Shown here: positions 51,655 to 60,573 of the stretch, in pieces | Position numbering within the stretch: position 1 is the stretch's first letter | Layout of the letters: each line of letters starts with the position of its first letter | DNA from: Chloroflexota bacterium | GTDB taxonomy: Bacteria; Chloroflexota; Limnocylindria; Limnocylindrales; CSP1-4 | Assembly (NCBI GenBank): GCA_021786265.1 | Contig: JAJYNP010000084.1 | Span: 15,857 to 79,856, forward strand | Reading direction: 5' to 3' | Length of the DNA stretch: 64,000 nucleotides | Translations under genes and position numbers: made by a program | The notes under the pieces: model-generated | What the model saw: only the letters and a program-made list of their open reading frames with translations | Databases searched by the model: none | Told to the model about the DNA's origin: nothing

Positions 51655-53112
51655 TCACACGATCCGCAGCGAGCCGACGACGGTGATGCGGCGCTCGCGC
51701 GAGAAGGTGCGCGGCCGCGTGAGGCCGTCGCCGGTCGGCGTGGCGATGGAGAAGGAGGCGAACCCCTGGCCGCCCTCCCCGAGCCCGGCGAAGTTCGGCC
51801 CGTTGGCCACGAAGATGCTGCAGTTCATCGCCCGCGCCATGCGGGTGATCGTCTCGACGTTGGTGGAGTGGATCGAGGCGGTGTGGCGGAAGCCGTGCTC
51901 GGCCCGAACCGCGAGCTCGATCGCCTGGTCGACCGTGCCGACCCGCACGATCGGCAGGACCGGCAGCATCTGCTCGGTCCAGACCAGGCTGTGATCCCGG
52001 GACACCTCGGCGATGGCCAGGCGGACGTCACGGCCGACCTGCACGCCGATCTCGGCGAGGATCTTCGCCGCGTCTTGCCCGATCCAGCGCGGGTTGATGA
52101 CCCCGTGCCTCCCCGGCGCGCCGAGCTCAGTGAAGATCGCCCGCTCGAGCCGGCGCAGCTCGTGTTCCTTGAGCAGGTAGGCGCCGTTCTGGGTCATGGC
52201 CCGCACGAGCCGGTCGGCGACCGAGTCGACGACGATGACCTCCTTCTCGTCGGTGCAGACCAGGTTGTTGTCGAAGGACGCGCCGCGCACGATGTCGCGG
52301 CCCGCCCGCTCGACGTCCGCGGTCTGGTCCACGACGGCCGGCGGGTTGCCGGGGCCGGCGGCCACCGCGCGCTTGTCGGTCCGCAGGGCCTCGCGCACCA
52401 CGGCCGGGCCGCCGGTGACGAGCAGGAGGCCGACGTCCGGGTGGTTCATCAGGGCCCGCGCGCTCTCGATGGTGGGCTCGGCGACCGCGGTGACCAGGTC
52501 GGCCGGCCCGCCCGCGGCGACGATGGCCCGGTTGATGAGCCGCACGGTCTCGGCCGAGCAGCGCTTCGCGCTGGGATGGACGTTGAAGACGACGGCGTTG
52601 CCCGCCGACACGATGCTGATGGTGTTGTTGATGACGGTCGAGGTGGGGTTGGTCACCGGGGTGATGGCCGCCACGACGCCGAACGGGGCGAACTCGGTGA
52701 CCATCATCCCCTGGTCGCCGGTCACCGCCTCGACCTCCAGGTCCTCGGGGCCGGGCGCCTTGGTGGTCACCACGCGGTTCTTGACGATCTTGTCCTCGAC
52801 CCGGCCGATCTTCGTCTCCTGGTGGGCCAGGAGCGCGAGCCGCTCCCCGGCGTCGAGCATCGCGCGCCGCACCGACTCGATGATCGCGTAGCGCCGGTCG
52901 AGCCCCATCGACCGGTACGCGCGGAAGGCCCGTCCGGCGGCGGCCACGGCATCGTCGACCGAAGCGTGGATGCCGTCGCCGAGCTCGGCCTGCCGGGCGA
53001 CCTCGGCCGCGGCGGCCATCGCGGCGCCCGGGCGCGCATCGCCCGCCTCCGACATCCGGCGCCGCACGCGCTCGATGATCGCCTGGATCTCGGGTTCGCT
53101 GAGCCCGCTCAT
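51655..53112 (-). CDS. CoA-acylating aldehyde dehydrogenase of the microcompartment
   Basis: A 485-residue PduP/EutE-type enzyme converting acetaldehyde (or another short aldehyde) with CoA and NAD+ to acyl-CoA. The catalytic Cys is in SFDNNLVCTDEKEVIV, with TPVTNPTSTVINN and VTGGPAVVREAL typical of the family. The first 20 residues (SGLSEPEIQAIIERVRRRM) form an amphipathic helix joined by a Gly/Ala-rich linker, an encapsulation-peptide layout. The start was chosen at 53112; an ATG 18 bases upstream is possible. Confidence 0.93.
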   Translation of the reverse strand: MSGLSEPEIQAIIERVRRRMSEAGDARPGAAMAAAAEVARQAELGDGIHASVDDAVAAAGRAFRAYRSMGLDRRYAIIESVRRAMLDAGERLALLAHQETKIGRVEDKIVKNRVVTTKAPGPEDLEVEAVTGDQGMMVTEFAPFGVVAAITPVTNPTSTVINNTISIVSAGNAVVFNVHPSAKRCSAETVRLINRAIVAAGGPADLVTAVAEPTIESARALMNHPDVGLLLVTGGPAVVREALRTDKRAVAAGPGNPPAVVDQTADVERAGRDIVRGASFDNNLVCTDEKEVIVVDSVADRLVRAMTQNGAYLLKEHELRRLERAIFTELGAPGRHGVINPRWIGQDAAKILAEIGVQVGRDVRLAIAEVSRDHSLVWTEQMLPVLPIVRVGTVDQAIELAVRAEHGFRHTASIHSTNVETITRMARAMNCSIFVANGPNFAGLGEGGQGFASFSIATPTGDGLTRPRTFSRERRITVVGSLRIV

Positions 53113-53176
53113 CGCACCACGCTCGCCCATGCTCCCGGTCGGACGCCGCGCCACCGCCCGGCGGCGGACGCGCGGC

Positions 53177-53464
53177 TCACTTGTGGAAGACCTCCCGCCC
53201 GCCGACCTCCCAGGTATCGACGATGGCCATGATGACCGCGTCGCACGGCCGGTCACGGGTCACCTCGGTCTGCCGCGCCGAGCTGCCGGTGGCGTAGAGG
53301 ACCACCTCGCCCACGCCCGCCCCGACCGCGTCGACCGCCACCACGTAGCCACCCACCTCGTGGTTGTCGGTGTCGAGCTGGCGCACGACGAGGAGCTTCC
53401 ACCCCTCCATCAGCGGCTCCTTGCGGCTGGCGACGACGGTGCCGGCCACACGTCCCAGTAGCAT
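53177..53464 (-). CDS. EutN/CcmL-type pentameric shell protein (BMC-P 1)
   Basis: A 95-residue vertex protein: [20 protein letters not shown], then [20 protein letters not shown] followed by [20 protein letters not shown]. It has the canonical GSSAR turn. It lies between BMC-H and the aldehyde dehydrogenase gene. Confidence 0.95.
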   Translation of the reverse strand: MLLGRVAGTVVASRKEPLMEGWKLLVVRQLDTDNHEVGGYVVAVDAVGAGVGEVVLYATGSSARQTEVTRDRPCDAVIMAIVDTWEVGGREVFHK

Positions 53465-53551
53465 CCGCGCTCCTCCGTCCAGCGGCTCCGGATGGCAGGC
53501 CGCCGGGCTCCGGCCCGGTAGCCGGCCCCACCCGGTCCCGGTCGGGCCCGA

Positions 53552-53860
53552 TCAGCCCTCGCCCACCTCGGCGCGGGCCTCCTCGGCGCGACCGAGCGGC
53601 AGCACCAGGTCGATGTTGACGTGCGGCCGCGCGATCACGTGGCTGGCCACCACTTCGCCCACGTTCTGGGCGTTGCGCACGCCGGCTTCCACGGCGGCCT
53701 TCACCGCCGCGACGTCGCCGCGCACGACGGCCGTCACGTAGCCGCCCCCGGTCTTCTCGTAGCTCACGAGCTCGACCTTGGCGGCCTTCACCATCGCGTC
53801 GGCCGCCTCGACCATCGCCGCGAACCCGCGGGCCTCGATCATCCCAAGCGCTTCAGCCAT
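53552..53860 (-). CDS. Hexameric shell protein BMC-H (PduA/EutM/CcmK type)
   Basis: A 102-residue single BMC domain forming the facets of the shell. [20 protein letters not shown] is the family start, [20 protein letters not shown] contains the pore-lining GGG motif, and [17 protein letters not shown] the end of the fold. It is the only BMC-H in the locus, so facets must be built from one hexamer plus two BMC-T trimers. Confidence 0.96.
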   Translation of the reverse strand: MAEALGMIEARGFAAMVEAADAMVKAAKVELVSYEKTGGGYVTAVVRGDVAAVKAAVEAGVRNAQNVGEVVASHVIARPHVNIDLVLPLGRAEEARAEVGEG

Positions 53861-53926
53861 CGATGCTCTCCTCTGTCGCTCCCTGCCGTGCCGTGTCCCG
53901 CCGCGGTCCCGCGGCCGCCATGCCTG

Positions 53927-54556
53927 CTATGCCTTTGCCTCGCGTCCCGTGAGCCCCTCGATCGCCGACAGCGCGGCCCGCCAGCCCACGTCGATGTCCC
54001 GCTCCTCGCCGCCCAGGTACACCCGGCCCATGGAACCGAAGGAGCGCACCTCCAGGATGTTGATCTCGGCCGCCTTCTCCGCCTCGTTCGCCGCCAGCGC
54101 GGCGTAGGCGGCGGGCTCGAGCTCGAGCACGTACAGCGTCTGGCCCCCGATCAGCATCTGCCCGTGCCGCGTCCGGTTGATGAGCTGCGCCTGGTGGTCG
54201 TCGATGCGGCGGATGATCTGGCTCGACAGCACGCGCGGCTTGATCCGGTCGCCCTCGGTGAGACCCACCGCCTCGAGGATCGCGGCCCCCGCCGCACGGA
54301 CCTCCGCCTGCGACGGCGCGTGAACCTCCAGCAGCCCGAAGTAGCGCTCGATGATCTGCATGCCCGGCTTCACCGCGGTCGCCTTGAGCGCCACGTCGGT
54401 CAGGCGGTTGATCTCGATGCCGGGCGAGACCTCCACGTACAGCGACGCGTCGCCGGCGAGCGGGAGGAAGCCCTGCGCCACGGTGCCCAGGAACGCCGCG
54501 TACTGCGCCTGGAGGCTGTCCAGGAAGACGTACGCGCGAAGGTCAATAGTGCTCAC
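53927..54556 (-). CDS. Tandem-domain trimeric shell protein (BMC-T 1)
   Basis: A 209-residue two-domain shell protein. The first half runs [20 protein letters not shown] to [20 protein letters not shown]; the second [20 protein letters not shown] to [19 protein letters not shown]. The order suggests the permuted BMC-T class whose trimers can stack. The GTG overlaps the deoC end by about 14 bases, with AGGGAGG upstream. Confidence 0.88.
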   Translation of the reverse strand: MSTIDLRAYVFLDSLQAQYAAFLGTVAQGFLPLAGDASLYVEVSPGIEINRLTDVALKATAVKPGMQIIERYFGLLEVHAPSQAEVRAAGAAILEAVGLTEGDRIKPRVLSSQIIRRIDDHQAQLINRTRHGQMLIGGQTLYVLELEPAAYAALAANEAEKAAEINILEVRSFGSMGRVYLGGEERDIDVGWRAALSAIEGLTGREAKA

Positions 54557-55415
54557 GGGCCTCCCTGCTCCCTCCGGTCACGATCTTCACGCCCGCGGAT
54601 GCCCCGATGCGGGTCGCCCCGGCGGCGATCATCTCCCGGACGTCCTCTGCCGTCCGGATCCCCCCGGCGGCCTTGACGCCCATCTTCGGCCCCACGGTCT
54701 CGCGCATCAGGGCGACGTCGTAGACGGTCGCACCGCCCGACGCATAACCCGTGGACGTCTTCACGAAGTCGGCGCGCGCCAGCTGCGCGAGGCGGCAGGC
54801 GATCACCTTCTCCTCGTCGGTCAGCAACGCGGCCTCGATGATGACCTTGTTGATCGCGCCCGCCTCGTGACACGCGTCGGAGACCCGCGCGATGTCCTCC
54901 CGCACGGCCTCGCGCATGCCGCTCTTGAGCGCGCCGATGTTGAGCACCATGTCGATCTCGCGGGCGCCGTCCCGCAGGGCGCGGCGCGCCTCGGTCGCCT
55001 TGACCTCGCTGGTCGACGCACCGAACGGGAACCCCACCACCGAGGCCACCGCCACCGGCGTGCCGCGCAGGACCGTGGCCGCGCGACGGATCCAGGTCGG
55101 GTTGATGCAGACGGCCGCGAAGCCGTACTCCTTCGCCTCGCCGCACAGGCGGTCGATGTCGCCGGCGGTGGCGTCGGGACGCAGCAGCGTGTGGTCGATG
55201 TAGCGGGCGAGATCGCGGGGCACGTCCGCGCCGTTCCCGTGGTAGGCGATGCGCTCGGCTCCCCCAGCCACCACGGTCCGCACCCTGTCCGGGCAGTGGG
55301 CGGCACAGGAGCCCAGGCAGTCCCGGCAGGCGTCGCCCGACGCGCCGGACAGCGCGGCGAGCACCTCGCGCGTGACCGCCTCGATCAGCCGGTCGCGGTC
55401 GAGTGCGCCGTTCAC
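54543..55415 (-). CDS. deoC: Deoxyribose-phosphate aldolase with encapsulation and Cys-rich N-terminus
   Basis: A 290-residue DERA that cleaves 2-deoxyribose-5-phosphate to acetaldehyde and glyceraldehyde-3-phosphate. [30 protein letters not shown] (Schiff-base Lys) and [11 protein letters not shown] give the active site. The N-terminus differs from ordinary DeoC (about 220 residues): an amphipathic helix [19 protein letters not shown] (candidate encapsulation peptide), then [12 protein letters not shown], four cysteines able to bind a cluster or zinc. The GTG overlaps the rpiB stop. Confidence 0.95.
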   Translation of the reverse strand: MNGALDRDRLIEAVTREVLAALSGASGDACRDCLGSCAAHCPDRVRTVVAGGAERIAYHGNGADVPRDLARYIDHTLLRPDATAGDIDRLCGEAKEYGFAAVCINPTWIRRAATVLRGTPVAVASVVGFPFGASTSEVKATEARRALRDGAREIDMVLNIGALKSGMREAVREDIARVSDACHEAGAINKVIIEAALLTDEEKVIACRLAQLARADFVKTSTGYASGGATVYDVALMRETVGPKMGVKAAGGIRTAEDVREMIAAGATRIGASAGVKIVTGGSREAREHY

Positions 55416-56017
55416 ACCCGGTCCCTCGAGTACCGCCGCTCGATCTCCGCGATCTTCTCGACGCGCGCGGCGTGACGCCCGGTGCCCCACGGGGTGCCCA
55501 GCCAGGCCTCCACGATCTCCATGGCCAGGCCGACCCCCACGTGTCGCGCGCCCAGGGTCAGCACGTTGGCGTGATTGTGCTCCCTACTGTTGCGCGCGGA
55601 GGTCACGTCGTGGCAGAGCGCCGCACGGACGCCGGGCACCTTGTTGGCGACCATGCACGAGCCGATCCCGGCCCCGTCGACGACGATGCCCCAGCGGCAG
55701 GTGCCGTCCGCGACGAGCCGGGCGACGGCATGGGCGAAGTCGGGGTAGTCGACGGGGTCGGCGGTCGCGGTGCCGCAGTCGTGGATCGTGTAGCCCTCCT
55801 CTCCGAGCCTCCGGCCGATCAGCTGCTTGAGCTCGAACCCCCCGTGGTCGGCACCGATGGCGATCGCGACCGGCGCCCCCGCGGATGCGGGGATCGCGGC
55901 GGTCGTGCCCTCGGTCGCGGCCGGGGCGCCAGTGGATGCCGGCTCCGCCCCGGCATCGTACATCGCGCCAACCACCCGGCGGACCACGTCGCGGACCTGG
56001 TCCTCGGAGACCGTCAC
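55412..56017 (-). CDS. rpiB: Ribose-5-phosphate isomerase B with encapsulation-type N-terminus
   Basis: A 201-residue RpiB/LacAB-family sugar-phosphate isomerase. [20 protein letters not shown] starts the fold near residue 50, and [20 protein letters not shown] with the catalytic Cys/[18 protein letters not shown] is conserved. The first 20 residues ([20 protein letters not shown]) are an amphipathic helix joined by an Ala/Thr/Pro linker. Ordinary RpiB is about 150 residues. Interconverts aldose and ketose phosphates feeding or leaving the compartment. Confidence 0.94.
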   Translation of the reverse strand: MTVSEDQVRDVVRRVVGAMYDAGAEPASTGAPAATEGTTAAIPASAGAPVAIAIGADHGGFELKQLIGRRLGEEGYTIHDCGTATADPVDYPDFAHAVARLVADGTCRWGIVVDGAGIGSCMVANKVPGVRAALCHDVTSARNSREHNHANVLTLGARHVGVGLAMEIVEAWLGTPWGTGRHAARVEKIAEIERRYSRDRV

Positions 56018-56080
56018 CTGTCGCCTCCCATCCGCGTCACGGTACGCGATGGGCCCAAGCGCTGCTCGCCGGTGTCGCGG

Positions 56081-56965
56081 CTACTCACTCCGGATCGCGC
56101 CAAACGAGAGCCCGCGTACCAGGTACCGCTGGAGCAGGAACGCGATGATCACCACGGGCAGCGCGCCCACGGCGGCCATGGCGGCGATGTCGCCCCACAG
56201 CACGTAGTGCGACTCCATCATCGTGGGCAGGATGAACGGGAGCGTCGTGACGCGGCCTCGCGATAGCAGAACGGCGATGCTGAACTCGTTCCAGTTGAAG
56301 ATGAACGCGAGCAGGGCCGTGGCCACCAGTGCGGGCCGGGCGTTCGGCAGCACCACGTCCCAGAACGCGCGCAGCCGGCTCGCGCCGTTGACCAGCGCCG
56401 ATTCCTCGCGGTCGACCGGCAGGTCCTCGAAGAAGCCTTTCATGACCCACGCGACGAACGGGATGGTGAACGTCAGGTACTGCACCACCAGGGCGATGTA
56501 CGTGTCGACGAGCCCGAGGGCGGACCAGAAGAGGAACATCGGGATCCCGATGGCGACCGGTGGCATGAAGAGCAGACTGAGGATGAAGAACGACAGGTTC
56601 GTGCCGCCGATGCGGAAGCGCGCCAGGGCGTACGCCGCCAGCGTCCCCAGCACCATGCCGATCGCCGTGGCGCTGACCGCGACGATTCCACTGTCGACCA
56701 AGCCCTTGAGGCCACCCCAGTTGAACAAGGCGTCCGTGTAGTTCTGGAAGTAGAGCCGGTCAGGAATGAAGACCGGCGGGTTTGTGAGCCACTCGCTCGG
56801 CGGCTTCACGGACGTGACGAGCATCCAGTAGATGGGGAACAGGAAGAAGACGAGCCCGATCGCCACGCCCACGATGGACGCCCAGAGGCCTGTCCGGCCG
56901 CGGGTCACCCTCCGCTGCACCGCGTGCCCCGTCGGCGTCGGAGATGTCACCGCCGCACGGCTCAT
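56081..56965 (-). CDS. Sugar ABC transporter permease (MalG/UgpE type)
   Basis: A 294-residue carbohydrate-uptake (CUT1) permease with six helices. The EAA loop ESALVNGASRLRAFWDVVLP is near residue 200; IPMFLFWSALGLVDTYIALV and the FNWNEFSIAVLL segment are typical. Start overlaps the partner permease by ATGA. The cognate sugar is inferred to be the microcompartment's substrate. Confidence 0.93.
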   Translation of the reverse strand: MSRAAVTSPTPTGHAVQRRVTRGRTGLWASIVGVAIGLVFFLFPIYWMLVTSVKPPSEWLTNPPVFIPDRLYFQNYTDALFNWGGLKGLVDSGIVAVSATAIGMVLGTLAAYALARFRIGGTNLSFFILSLLFMPPVAIGIPMFLFWSALGLVDTYIALVVQYLTFTIPFVAWVMKGFFEDLPVDREESALVNGASRLRAFWDVVLPNARPALVATALLAFIFNWNEFSIAVLLSRGRVTTLPFILPTMMESHYVLWGDIAAMAAVGALPVVIIAFLLQRYLVRGLSFGAIRSE

Positions 56966-57897
56966 ACCGCCGCCCCGACGGTCGCCGTGGAAGCGGCGGC
57001 ACGGCCGACCGGTCGCTCCATGTACCCCAGGATCACGCGGGCCAGCACGATCACCAGAATCACACTGACGTACGACATGGCCGCGCTGTAGCCAACACTG
57101 AAGTATCGGAACCCTTGCACATAGTTGTAGAAGGCGAGGCTCTCGGTCGCCGACCCGGGGCCTCCGGCCGTGAGCACGTAGATGATGTCGAACACTTTGA
57201 ACGCGCCGATGAGGCGCAGGATCACCGTGATGGCGATCACGCGCCGCAGCAGCGGCAGCGTCTGGTAGCGCAGCAGCTGCCATCCGGTCGACCCATCCAC
57301 CCGCGCCGCCTCGAAGACCGGCGCCGGGAGCGCGTGGAGCCCTGCCAGCAGGAGAAGCGTCACGAACGGCGTCCATTGCCAGAAGTCCACGAGGAGCAGC
57401 GACGGCAAGGCCAGTCGTGGGTCGGCGGTCCAGGTAAGGAGCGGAAGGTGCAGCGCGCCGAGGAAGAAGTTGAGTGGGCCCGAGCTGTAGTCGAACAGCG
57501 AGCGCCACTGGAACGAGGCGACCGACGACGAGATGATGCTGGGGATGAGCAGCAGGGTTGCGAGGAACTGCTGGTAGCGCGGCAGCCGGTGGAGCGCGAG
57601 CGCCAGCGCCAACCCGACCCCCAGTTGTACGGTCACGACGGAGGCCGCGAAAGCGGCGGTGACCAGCAGGCTGCTCCAGAACAGGTTGTCCTGGAGCAGC
57701 TCGGCATAGTTGGCGAGCCCAACGAACCGGGCCGGCACGAGCGAAAGCAGCTGTTGGTCAGTGAATGAAAGTCGCAGCGAGTAGAGCAGCGGGAAGATGC
57801 TCAGGGCGACCAGAATGACGGTCGCGGGCAGAACGGCCAGGAGGGCGAAGCGCCGCCCTCCCGACCAGCGCGCACGGCGACGCGCGATTGCTGTCAT
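56962..57897 (-). CDS. Sugar ABC transporter permease (MalF/UgpA type)
   Basis: A 311-residue CUT1 permease with six helices. FPLLYSLRLSFTDQQLLSLV opens the first periplasmic region; the EAA loop is FEAARVDGSTGWQLLRYQTL. ATG 57897 is preferred over the in-frame GTG at 57918. It lies between the binding protein gene and the second permease. Confidence 0.92.
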   Translation of the reverse strand: MTAIARRRARWSGGRRFALLAVLPATVILVALSIFPLLYSLRLSFTDQQLLSLVPARFVGLANYAELLQDNLFWSSLLVTAAFAASVVTVQLGVGLALALALHRLPRYQQFLATLLLIPSIISSSVASFQWRSLFDYSSGPLNFFLGALHLPLLTWTADPRLALPSLLLVDFWQWTPFVTLLLLAGLHALPAPVFEAARVDGSTGWQLLRYQTLPLLRRVIAITVILRLIGAFKVFDIIYVLTAGGPGSATESLAFYNYVQGFRYFSVGYSAAMSYVSVILVIVLARVILGYMERPVGRAAASTATVGAAV

Positions 57898-57936
57898 CGG
57901 AACGCCACCATGCGCCACCGTGACCGGCGCCCCTGC

Positions 57937-59346
57937 TCAGTAACTCACGCCTGCGGCGTGGAAGCTGTTGACCCAGTCACCGTAGGCCTTGACCTGGTTG
58001 TCCTGACCAAGCGACGAGGTGATGCTGTCCCACTCGTTGGCGGCCTGAGTGAGGGCCTGGGACGGCGTCAGGCTCCCCGCCAGCGCTTCGCTCACGAACA
58101 GGTCCAGGATATCCAGGTACCTGGGAGCGCCGGGGATCGACAGTTCGGGGTACCCGGTGGTGAGACACGTCTTGATGGCGGAGACGTAGCTCTGCGCCTG
58201 CGCCGCTGGCATGGACGGATTGCCAAGGTGGTCCTTGACCTTGGTCGGGTCCAGGTGCGACTGCCGGAAGGGATCCTCGCCACACTTCGGGTCGTAGACG
58301 TCCTTGATGCTGACGTCGGCGCTGTCCATGTACTGGATGACCTTGTAGGCGTTCGCCTGGTTCTTGGAGAACGCGGACACGGCCATCACGCGCGAGTACG
58401 GCATGTAGTTACGGACCGGACACGGCGCGTAGGCGTTCTTGCCCACGACCTTGCTCTGGCTCGGGTCCTCCGCCTTCAGCGCCAGGTCGTCCCATTGCAC
58501 GACCATCGCAGTCGACCCGTTCAGGTACGCTTCGTTCAGTTCCTGGTAGCCGATCTGCAGGATGTTCGGCGGGGCGTACTGCGCGAGGGTAACCAGCGTC
58601 TGGAGGGCCTGGACACCCTGATCGGTATTGATGGCGGGCTTCATGTCGGTGGTGAACCACTTCCCACCGAGGGCGGCGAAGATGTTCATGAACCACGCGT
58701 AGCAGAAGCCCCGCTGCGCGAGGAACGCGTTGCCGTACTGGGTGGGCGGCTTGTGCAACTCCTTCGCGATGTTGACGAAGTCGTCCCATGTCTGCGGCGG
58801 CTGGCTGATGCCCGCGGCCTGGAATACGTCGGTGCGGTAGGCGATCTGAAGGATGTCTCCGTCGTATGCGGCCGCGTAGAGCTTGCCATTGCGGCGCAGG
58901 TTCGGGTCGCGGTAGGCCGGCAGTACGTCGCTCAGATTGAAGTCGGACTCGCTTCCGAGTTCCGAGAGCGGGGTCAGGAACCCGTTGCTGACGAAGTCGC
59001 CGATCATCTGGGGTGGGAACACCAGCACGTCGTAGATGCTGCTGCGTGTCACCATCTCGGCGACGATCTTCTCGTACTGCCCCACGAACGGCAGGCCGAT
59101 GATGTTCGTGGTTGCCCCGAACTTTGTCTTCATGTCCGGGTTGAACCACTGGAACGGGCTAGCGTTCTGGCCCTCGTCGATCTCGATGGCCACCGTGCCC
59201 GATGCACTGGCAGCCGCGCCGGACGCATTGGGCGTCGCCGAGCAGGCCTCGAGGAACGACGTGATCGCGCCGCCCATGGCAATGGCGGCGCCCGCCTTGG
59301 CGGTGCCGCTCAGGAACCGACGTCGACTGATCGGACGAACTTGCAT
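57937..59346 (-). CDS. Extracellular sugar-binding lipoprotein (CUT1)
   Basis: A 469-residue family 1 extracellular solute-binding protein. A Tat signal (RRRFLSGTAKAGAAIAMGG) ends in lipobox LEAC near residue 34. VQWDDLALKAEDPS, GKLYAAAYDGDILQIAYRTD and PQTWDDFVNIAKEL are typical of CUT1 binding proteins. It is the substrate-capturing component for the two permeases downstream. Confidence 0.92.
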   Translation of the reverse strand: MQVRPISRRRFLSGTAKAGAAIAMGGAITSFLEACSATPNASGAAASASGTVAIEIDEGQNASPFQWFNPDMKTKFGATTNIIGLPFVGQYEKIVAEMVTRSSIYDVLVFPPQMIGDFVSNGFLTPLSELGSESDFNLSDVLPAYRDPNLRRNGKLYAAAYDGDILQIAYRTDVFQAAGISQPPQTWDDFVNIAKELHKPPTQYGNAFLAQRGFCYAWFMNIFAALGGKWFTTDMKPAINTDQGVQALQTLVTLAQYAPPNILQIGYQELNEAYLNGSTAMVVQWDDLALKAEDPSQSKVVGKNAYAPCPVRNYMPYSRVMAVSAFSKNQANAYKVIQYMDSADVSIKDVYDPKCGEDPFRQSHLDPTKVKDHLGNPSMPAAQAQSYVSAIKTCLTTGYPELSIPGAPRYLDILDLFVSEALAGSLTPSQALTQAANEWDSITSSLGQDNQVKAYGDWVNSFHAAGVSY

Positions 59347-59372
59347 TGTCGTGACCCTCCTCCGGACACGAT

Positions 59373-60467
59373 TCAGGCTATGCGGGTACCCCCGTCCGAA
59401 CCCGGCGCGAAGAAGTGGAGCGTTTCGGGCCTCAATTCCAGGTGCACCTCCTCGCCCTCGTTCAAGCGGAGCTCCGGCTCGGACTCGACCGTTAGCCGCT
59501 CACCCGCGATCTGGAACTGATAGATCACGCGGGATCCTTCCGGCGCGGCCAGGTACACGGCGGCGTCGACGCGGCCCTCTCCGGCGCTGCGGTGGATCCG
59601 GATCGCCCGCGGCCGAACGCCCACGACCACGTTGGGCTGGGTCGCCGTGCTCAGCAGCCCGCTCGCGGCTTCCGTCACCGCGAGCCGGTGCCCGAGGGCG
59701 CGGACGCCAAGCTGGCCGTCGCTGCGTTCGAGGGTCGCCGGCAGCAGGTTCATCTGCGGCTCGCCGATGAACCGCGCCACGAACGTGTTGCTTGGCACGT
59801 CATACACGTCGTCGGGCGTGCCCAACTGCTGGACCACGCCGTCCTTCATGATCGCGATCAGGTCGGCCATCGCGAGGGCGTCCAGTTGATCGTGGCTGAC
59901 CACCACGGTCGTCGTACCCAGCATCTTCTGGAGACGACGGATCTCGGCGCGCATGGTGCTCCGCAGTACGGCGTCGAGATTGGAGATCGGCTCGTCAAGC
60001 AGGAACAGACGCGGCCGCTGGATGATCGCCCGCGCGAGCGCGACCCGTTGTTGCTGGCCCCCGGATATCTGCTGCACGCCTCGACCCAGCAGTCCGTCGA
60101 TCTCGAGCAGGCGTGCTACATCCGCAACTCTGGTGTCTCGCTCGGCCCGGGGCGTGCCCCGCACCTTGAGGGGGTACGCAATGTTGTCCAGGACAGACAT
60201 CTGCGGGTACAGCGCGTACCCCTGGAACATCACGCCGACGTGACGGTCTCTGGGTTCGAGGCTCGAGATCTCGTCCTCGTCCAGCCATATCTCGCCGCCA
60301 TCAGGCCGCTCAAGCCCGGCCATGAGGCGCAGGGTCGTGGTCTTGCCACTGCCTGACGGTCCGAGAAGGCAGAGCAGTGTACCGTCGGGGATCTCGAGCG
60401 ACAGGTCTCGGACGGCTACCACCGCCCCGAACGACCTCGAGAGATGCTTCAGCGTGACGCGGGACAC
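59373..60467 (-). CDS. Sugar ABC transporter ATP-binding protein (UgpC/MalK type)
   Basis: A 364-residue CUT1 ATPase. LLGPSGSGKTTTLRLMAGLE is Walker A, ISGGQQQRVALARAI the signature, LFLLDEPISNLDA Walker B and VVVSHD the H-loop; the C-terminal TOBE/OB domain (GVRPRAIRIHRS) is present. The GTG start has GGAG six bases upstream. It is the first gene of the transport operon, 26 bases after an inverted-repeat operator. Confidence 0.94.
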   Translation of the reverse strand: MSRVTLKHLSRSFGAVVAVRDLSLEIPDGTLLCLLGPSGSGKTTTLRLMAGLERPDGGEIWLDEDEISSLEPRDRHVGVMFQGYALYPQMSVLDNIAYPLKVRGTPRAERDTRVADVARLLEIDGLLGRGVQQISGGQQQRVALARAIIQRPRLFLLDEPISNLDAVLRSTMRAEIRRLQKMLGTTTVVVSHDQLDALAMADLIAIMKDGVVQQLGTPDDVYDVPSNTFVARFIGEPQMNLLPATLERSDGQLGVRALGHRLAVTEAASGLLSTATQPNVVVGVRPRAIRIHRSAGEGRVDAAVYLAAPEGSRVIYQFQIAGERLTVESEPELRLNEGEEVHLELRPETLHFFAPGSDGGTRIA

Positions 60468-60491
60468 TCGTCACTCCTCTCGCAGCCGGAT

Positions 60492-60520
60492 GTGAGATCG
60501 ATTACCCATATCGATTTCAC
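60492..60520 (-). promoter_or_regulatory. LacI-type operator before the transport/BMC operon
   Basis: GTGAGATCGAT (60492-60502) and ATCGATTTCAC (60510-60520) form an inverted repeat with one mismatch in 11 and a seven-base spacer. Each half centres on ATCGAT, the CpG-centred core typical of LacI-family sites. It lies 25 bases before the ATPase gene. TTGACG at about 60540 (minus strand) is a possible -35. The half-site GTGAAATCG recurs in the lacI leader. Confidence 0.65.
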
Positions 60521-60573
60521 TTCGCCATCCTATCCCGGTCGTCAAGCGCGGCCGGCGATTGCAGACTGGTTTC

